In this document: positions 58,678-64,000 of the stretch, piece after piece
Position numbering within the stretch: position 1 is the stretch's first letter
How the letters are laid out: the number at the start of each line of letters is the position of its first letter
Position numbers and translations under genes: made by a program
The notes under the pieces: generated by a model
Seen by the model: the letters and a program-made list of their open reading frames with translations, nothing else
Database searches by the model: none
Told to the model about the DNA's origin: nothing
Source of the DNA: Henricia sp. BOLD:AAB3569
Taxonomy: Eukaryota > Echinodermata > Asteroidea > Spinulosida > Echinasteridae
NCBI GenBank assembly: GCA_037783545.1
Contig: JBBELK010000445.1
Location: 1 to 64,000, forward strand
Direction of reading: 5' to 3'
DNA length: 64,000 bases

Positions 58678-61600
58678 CTAGAGGTATGTCTGTTGATAAC
58701 AGAGCATATGGCTTTCCGCTTTTCTTTTTATGTATGTTTGTATGCATGTAAAACTGCATGCTGTATAATACTACATCTACACTTTGTACAATGTAAATGC
58801 ATACCGTACATGTACATGCACATGCACAGTGGCAAGATTCAAAAATTCATAATAAATCAACAAATCTTGCATGTCATACTAATGTAACTTGGTATGTTAC
58901 ATGTTAATGAGCAGGTCCAGGCACCTGCTAGGTTTGAAGGTCATACGACCAATGGAGGAAGTAAACGACCTTAGCTAATGTATGCTGCACAAACGCGCTT
59001 ATTTGATGACATCATCGTGAAGCCACAAGACAATATTGCTGACAATATGCATTAGAACAAGTCACAACAAACCTAAAACACAAAATTTGACCTCCATCGG
59101 CCTTTTTGTTCTCTAGATATAACCGTTAGAAGAACGCATGTTCAACCAAGTGTAATTTGACACCTGGTGACGTCATCAAACTTTTGAAGGTATGGGCGTG
59201 TTCACTGACCCTCAGTGAACATATGCACCAATTTTGGGCCAATTTGCAAAAACTTCGCCACAGACATCTCTTCAAAATAGGTTTTGGCCATTTTTCAACT
59301 CGCCGCTAGAGGGCGCTCTTTCGTGTCACGACTTAACTTTTGGTATTTTTGGAATGCCCAAGAGGTCTTGAGACTAACACTTTTGACCCGATCTCTGTAT
59401 CTGCTACCAGTTTTAAATGACAGGGCAGCCTCGTTTTCGACCAATAGGAAGCAAGATTCAAGGTCAATGTCTTTGTATGAAATTTAGACCTTGGATAGTC
59501 ATGACCATTGCCGAAGGAATAAAGTTTGTATCTCAAACGGTTGAATTTTTACAGATTTTTGAATATGTAAGGCATTAAATTTCAAACGCTTGTAATTGGA
59601 CACCTGATGACGTCATCAAGATGTAACCCCTTTGGTATAGTACTTTACTATGGGTTCCTTATTGTGACAAAATTTGAAGATGATCCAAGCTTTGCAAGCC
59701 ACCCTTCTACCAGTGAGACAGACTATGTGCTTTGTCTATGGGATATGGCGTAGTGCAGATGTATGCATATTGTATATGCTCATAATATACTGCACAGTGT
59801 GTATGCTGTAGTATAGGTTGCCAGATTAAAAAAATCATAACAAATCAACAAATAACGTCACACTAATGTAACTTGGTATGTTACATGTCAATGACCAAGT
59901 CTACGTCCCTGCTAGGTTTCAAGGTCATACGACCATTAGAGGAAGTGAACGACCTTGGCTAATGCATGCTGCACAAACGGGCTTATTTGATGACGTCATC
60001 GTTACGCCACCGAGTTTTGCTGCTAATATGCATTAGACCAAGTCACAACAAACCTAAAACACAAAATTTGACCTCCATCGGCCTTTTCGTTCTCTAGATA
60101 TAACCGTTAGAAGAACGCATGTTCAGCTGAGTGTAATTTGACACCTGGTGACGTCATCAAACTTTTGAAGGTATGGGCGTGTTCACTGGCCCTCAGTGAA
60201 CATATGCACCAATTTTGGGCCAATTTGCAAAAACTTCGCCACAGACATCTCTTCAAAATAGGTTTTGGCCATTTTTCAACTTGCCGCTAGAGGGCGCTCT
60301 TTCGTGTCACGACTTAACTTTTAGTATTTTTGGAATGCCCAAGAGGTCTTGAGACTAACACTTTTGACCCGATCTCTGTATCTGCTACCAGTTTTAAATG
60401 ACAGGGCAGCCTCGTTTTCGACCAATAGGAAGCAAGATTCAAGGTCAATGTCTGTGTATGAAATTTAGACCTTGGATAGTCATGACCATTGCCGAAAGAA
60501 TAAAGTTTGTATCTCAAACGGTTGAATTTTTACAGAAGTTTCAATTTGAAGGCCATATATTTCAAACGCTTGTAATCTGACACCTGATGACGTCATCAAA
60601 ATGTAAACACATTTGTGCAGTACTTCATTATGAGGTGATTGTTGTGACCAAGTTTGATGATGATCCGAGCTTTGCAAGTGACCATTTTGCCAGGCCGAAA
60701 GACCATGCGCTTTGTCTATGAGGTTTTGGGAGAAGAATAAAAAAAGCTAAAACTAGAGGTATGTCTGTTGATAACAGAGCATATGGCTTTCCGCTTTTCT
60801 TTTTTTATATGTTTGTATGCATTTAAAACTGCATGCTGTATAATACTACATGTACACTTTGTACAATATAAATACATACCGTACATGTACATGTACAGTA
60901 TGCACAGTGACAAGATTCAAAAATTCATAATAAATCAACAAATCATGCATGTCATACTAATGTAACTTGGTATGTTACATGTTAATGACCAGGTCCAGGC
61001 ACCTGATAGTTTTCAAGGTCATACGACCAATGGAGAAAGTAAACGACCTTGGTTAATGTATACTTGAGGAACTCTTATTTGATTACGTCACCGTGACGTC
61101 ACAATATTTAGCTGATAATATACATTTGACCAAGTCAAAATACGTTTTGGTCTTTTTTCAACTCGTCACTAGAGGGCGCTGTTTCGTGTGACGTCTTAAC
61201 TTTTTGTATTTTTTGAATGCCCAAGGGGTCCTGAGACTAACACCGTTGACACGATCTCGGCATCGCTTACCAGTTTTAAATGACAAGGCAGCCTCGTTTT
61301 CGACCAATAGGAAACAAGATTCAAGGTCAATGTCTCTGCATGAAATTTAGACCTTGGATAGTCATGACCAGTGCCGAAAGAATAAAGATTGTATCTCAAA
61401 CGGTTGAATTGTTACAGATTTATCAATTTGTAAGGCATTACATTTCAGACACATGTAATCTGACACCTGGTGACGTCATCAAGATCTAACCTCTTTGGTA
61501 TAGTACTTTACTATGGGTTCCTTATTGTGACTAAGTTTGATGATGATCCAAGCTTTGCAAGCGACTCTTCTAGTACCGAGACAGACTGTGTGCTTTGTCT

Positions 61601-64000
61601 ATGGGATAGTGCAGATGTATGCATATTGTACATGCTTATGTACACTCGTATACATGTATATACTGCACTGTGTGTATGCTGTAGTATAGGTTGCCAGATT
61701 CAAAAATTCATAACAAATCAACAAATTATGTCACACTAATGTAACTTGGTATGTTATATGTTAATGACCAAGTGTACGTCCCTGCTAGGTTTCAAGGTCA
61801 TACGCCCATTGGAGGAAGTGAACGACCTTGGCAAATGTATACTGCCCAAACGGGCTTATTTGATGACGTCATCGTTACGCCACCAAATTTTGCTGCTAAT
61901 ATGCATTAGACCAAGTCACAACAAACCTAAAACACAAAATTTGACCTCCATCGGCCTTTTCGTTCTCTATATATAACCGTTAGAAGAACGCATGTTCAAC
62001 TGAGTGTAATTTGACACCTGGTGACGTCATCAAACTTTTGAAGGTATGGGCGTGTTCACTGATCCTCAGTGAACATATGCACCAATTTTGGGCCAATTTG
62101 CAAAAACTTCGCCACAGACATCTCTTCAAAATAGGTTTTGGCCATTTTTCAACTTGCCGCTAGAGGGCGCTCTTTCGTGTCACGACTTAACTTTTGGTAT
62201 TTTTGGAATGCCCAAGAGGTCTTGAGACTAACACTTTTGATCCGATCTCTGTATCTGCTACCAGTTTTAAATGACAGGGCAGCCTCGTTTTCGACCAATA
62301 GGAAGCAAGATTCAAGGTCAATGTCTGTGTATGAAATTTAGACCTTGGATAGTCATGACCATTGCCAAAAGAATAAAGTTTGTATCTCAAACGGTTGAAT
62401 TTTTACAGAAGTTTCAATTTGAAGGCCATATATTTCAAACGCTTGTAATCTGACACCTGATGACGTCATCAAAATGTAAACACATTTGTGCAGTACTTCA
62501 CTATGAGGTGATTGTTGTGACCAAGTTTGATGATGATCCGAGCTTTGCAAGTGACCATTTTGCCAGGCCGAAAGACCATGCGCTTTGTCTATGGGGTTTT
62601 GGGAGAAGAATAAAAAAAGCTAAACTAGAAGTATGTCTGTTGATAACAGAGCATATGGCTTTCCGCTTTTCTTTTTTTGTATGTTTGTATGCATGTAAAA
62701 CTGCATGCTGTATAATACTACATATACACTTTGTACAATGTAAATGCATACCGTACATGTACATGTACATGCACAGTGACAAGATTCAAAAATTCATAAT
62801 AAATCAACAAATCATGCATGTCATACTAATGTAACTTGGTATGTCACATGTTAATGACCAGGTCCATGCACCTGCTAGGTTTCAAGGTCATACGACCAAT
62901 GGAGGAAGTAAACGACCTTTGCTAATGTATGCTGCACAAACGCGCCTATTTAATGACATCGTGACGCCACAAGATTTTGCTGACAATATGCAATAGAACG
63001 AGTCACAACAAACCTAAAACACAAAATTTGACCTTCATTGGCCTTTTCGTTCTCTAGATATGACCGTTAGAAGAACGCATGTTCAACCGAGTGTAATTTG
63101 ACACCTGGTGACGTCATCAAACTTTTGAAGGTATGGACATGTTCACTGACCCTCAGTGAAAACTTGCACCAATTTTGGGCCAAATAGCAAAAACTTCGCC
63201 GCAAACATCTCTTCAAAATACGTTTTGGTTATTTTTAAACTCGCCGCTAGAGGGCGCTCCTTTGTGTGACGACTTAACTTTTGCTATTTTTGTAATGCCT
63301 AAGGGGTCCCGAGACTAACAACGTTGACCCAATCTCGGTATCTGCTACCAGTTTTAAATGACAACGCAGCCTCGTTTTCGACCAATAGGAAGCAAGATTC
63401 AAGGTCACTGTCTCTGCATGAAATTTAGACATTGGATAGTCATGACCATTGCCGAAACAAAAATGTTTGTATCTCAATCGGTTGAATTTTTACAGTTTTT
63501 TGAATTTTGAAGGCATTAAATTTCAGACACATGTAATCTGACCCCTGGTGACGTCATCAAGATGTAACCTCTTTGGTATAGTACTTTAGTATGGGTTCCT
63601 TATTGTGACCAAGTTTGATGATGATCCAAGCTTTGCAAGCGACCCTTCTAGCAGCGAGATAGACTATGTGCTTTGTCTATGGGAAATTGGGTAGTGCAGA
63701 TGTATGCATATTGTTCATGCTTATGTACACCCGTATATACTGCACTGTGTGTATGCTGTGGTATAGGTTGCCAGATTCAAAAATTCATAACAAATCAACA
63801 AAGGACGTCACACTAATGTAACTTGGTATGTTATATGTTAATGACCACGTCTACGTCCCTGCTAGGTTTCAAGGTCATACGCCCATTAGAGGAAGTGAAC
63901 GACCTTGGCAAATGTATGCTGCACAAACGGGCTTATTTGATGACGTCATCGTTACGCCACCAAATTTTGCTGCTAATATGCATTAGACTAAGTCACAACA
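58678..64000 (-). mobile_element. Helitron-like array, family B, third block, continues past the window
   Basis: CTAG ends are at 58678, 60753 and 62625, each after an A run except the first. Units carry the repeated 67-codon minus-strand frame (59333, 60314, 61196, 62187, 63274). No matching hairpin termini occur before the window ends, so if the nesting seen in family A also applies, several right ends should lie beyond 64000. Confidence 0.7.

Noticed and set aside
45842..63477. A 67-codon frame (starting MRYK or MRYN) open in about eighteen family B repeat units, with another 67-codon frame (MAIFQLAARG...) on the opposite strand in many of them
   Set aside because: Both strands are open over the same bases, as expected for a stop-poor repeat amplified recently. 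No domain, no start context and no independent conservation is visible. A test of synonymous versus non-synonymous differences among copies would settle it.

Overview
The window is animal nuclear DNA dominated by transposable elements. I found no intact host gene. Evidence for a metazoan source: L2-like and CR1/Daphne-like LINE reverse transcriptases, a tRNA-derived SINE, many palindromic MITEs, Helitron-like arrays, and long G/C homopolymers. The combination suggests a marine invertebrate, possibly an echinoderm or other deuterostome. That is an impression from repeat style, not a proof.

Layout. 1-5.0 kb: mostly unrecognised AT-rich DNA with a small tandem duplication, a SINE, and one copy of a dispersed repeat that recurs at 34.5-35.6 kb. 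5.0-6.4 kb: a poly-G tract, an inverted dispersed repeat and a MITE. 6.43-14.17 kb: a near-identical tandem array of a 1.53-kb unit. Its third copy carries a 5'-truncated L2-like LINE (10893-13791), which is itself split by a 236-bp palindromic MITE. 14.17-33.38 kb: three Helitron-like insertions occupy three equivalent A|T sites, 53 bp apart, in the fourth copy of the tandem unit. They are internally nested 3, 2 and 1 deep, six elements in all. Some carry about 1.9-kb foreign segments with exon-like pieces. The tandem unit resumes at 33381.

33.9-45.2 kb: a minisatellite, the second dispersed-repeat copy, a 135-bp MITE, a CACTA-like element, and a decayed CR1-like LINE on the minus strand (38319-42195). 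That LINE is interrupted by a 2.2-kb fold-back element made of three nested copies of one inverted-repeat family. A GGCGCC-rich minisatellite, a cluster of TTGGTTAA palindromes and unique DNA follow. 45.19-64.0 kb: a second Helitron-like family with a different sequence but the same terminal architecture. It forms a roughly 990-bp-periodic array with two orientation switches, near 49078 and 53545, and runs off the window.

The main story is transposon ecology: nested insertion into preferred sites, two related Helitron-like families with matching terminal structure, possible exon capture, and dense repetition of transcription-factor-like palindromes (TGACGTCA, CACGTG, paired CCGGAAGT, TCAAGGTCA) in the arrays. 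No Rep/helicase gene is visible, so all the Helitron-like copies here look non-autonomous.
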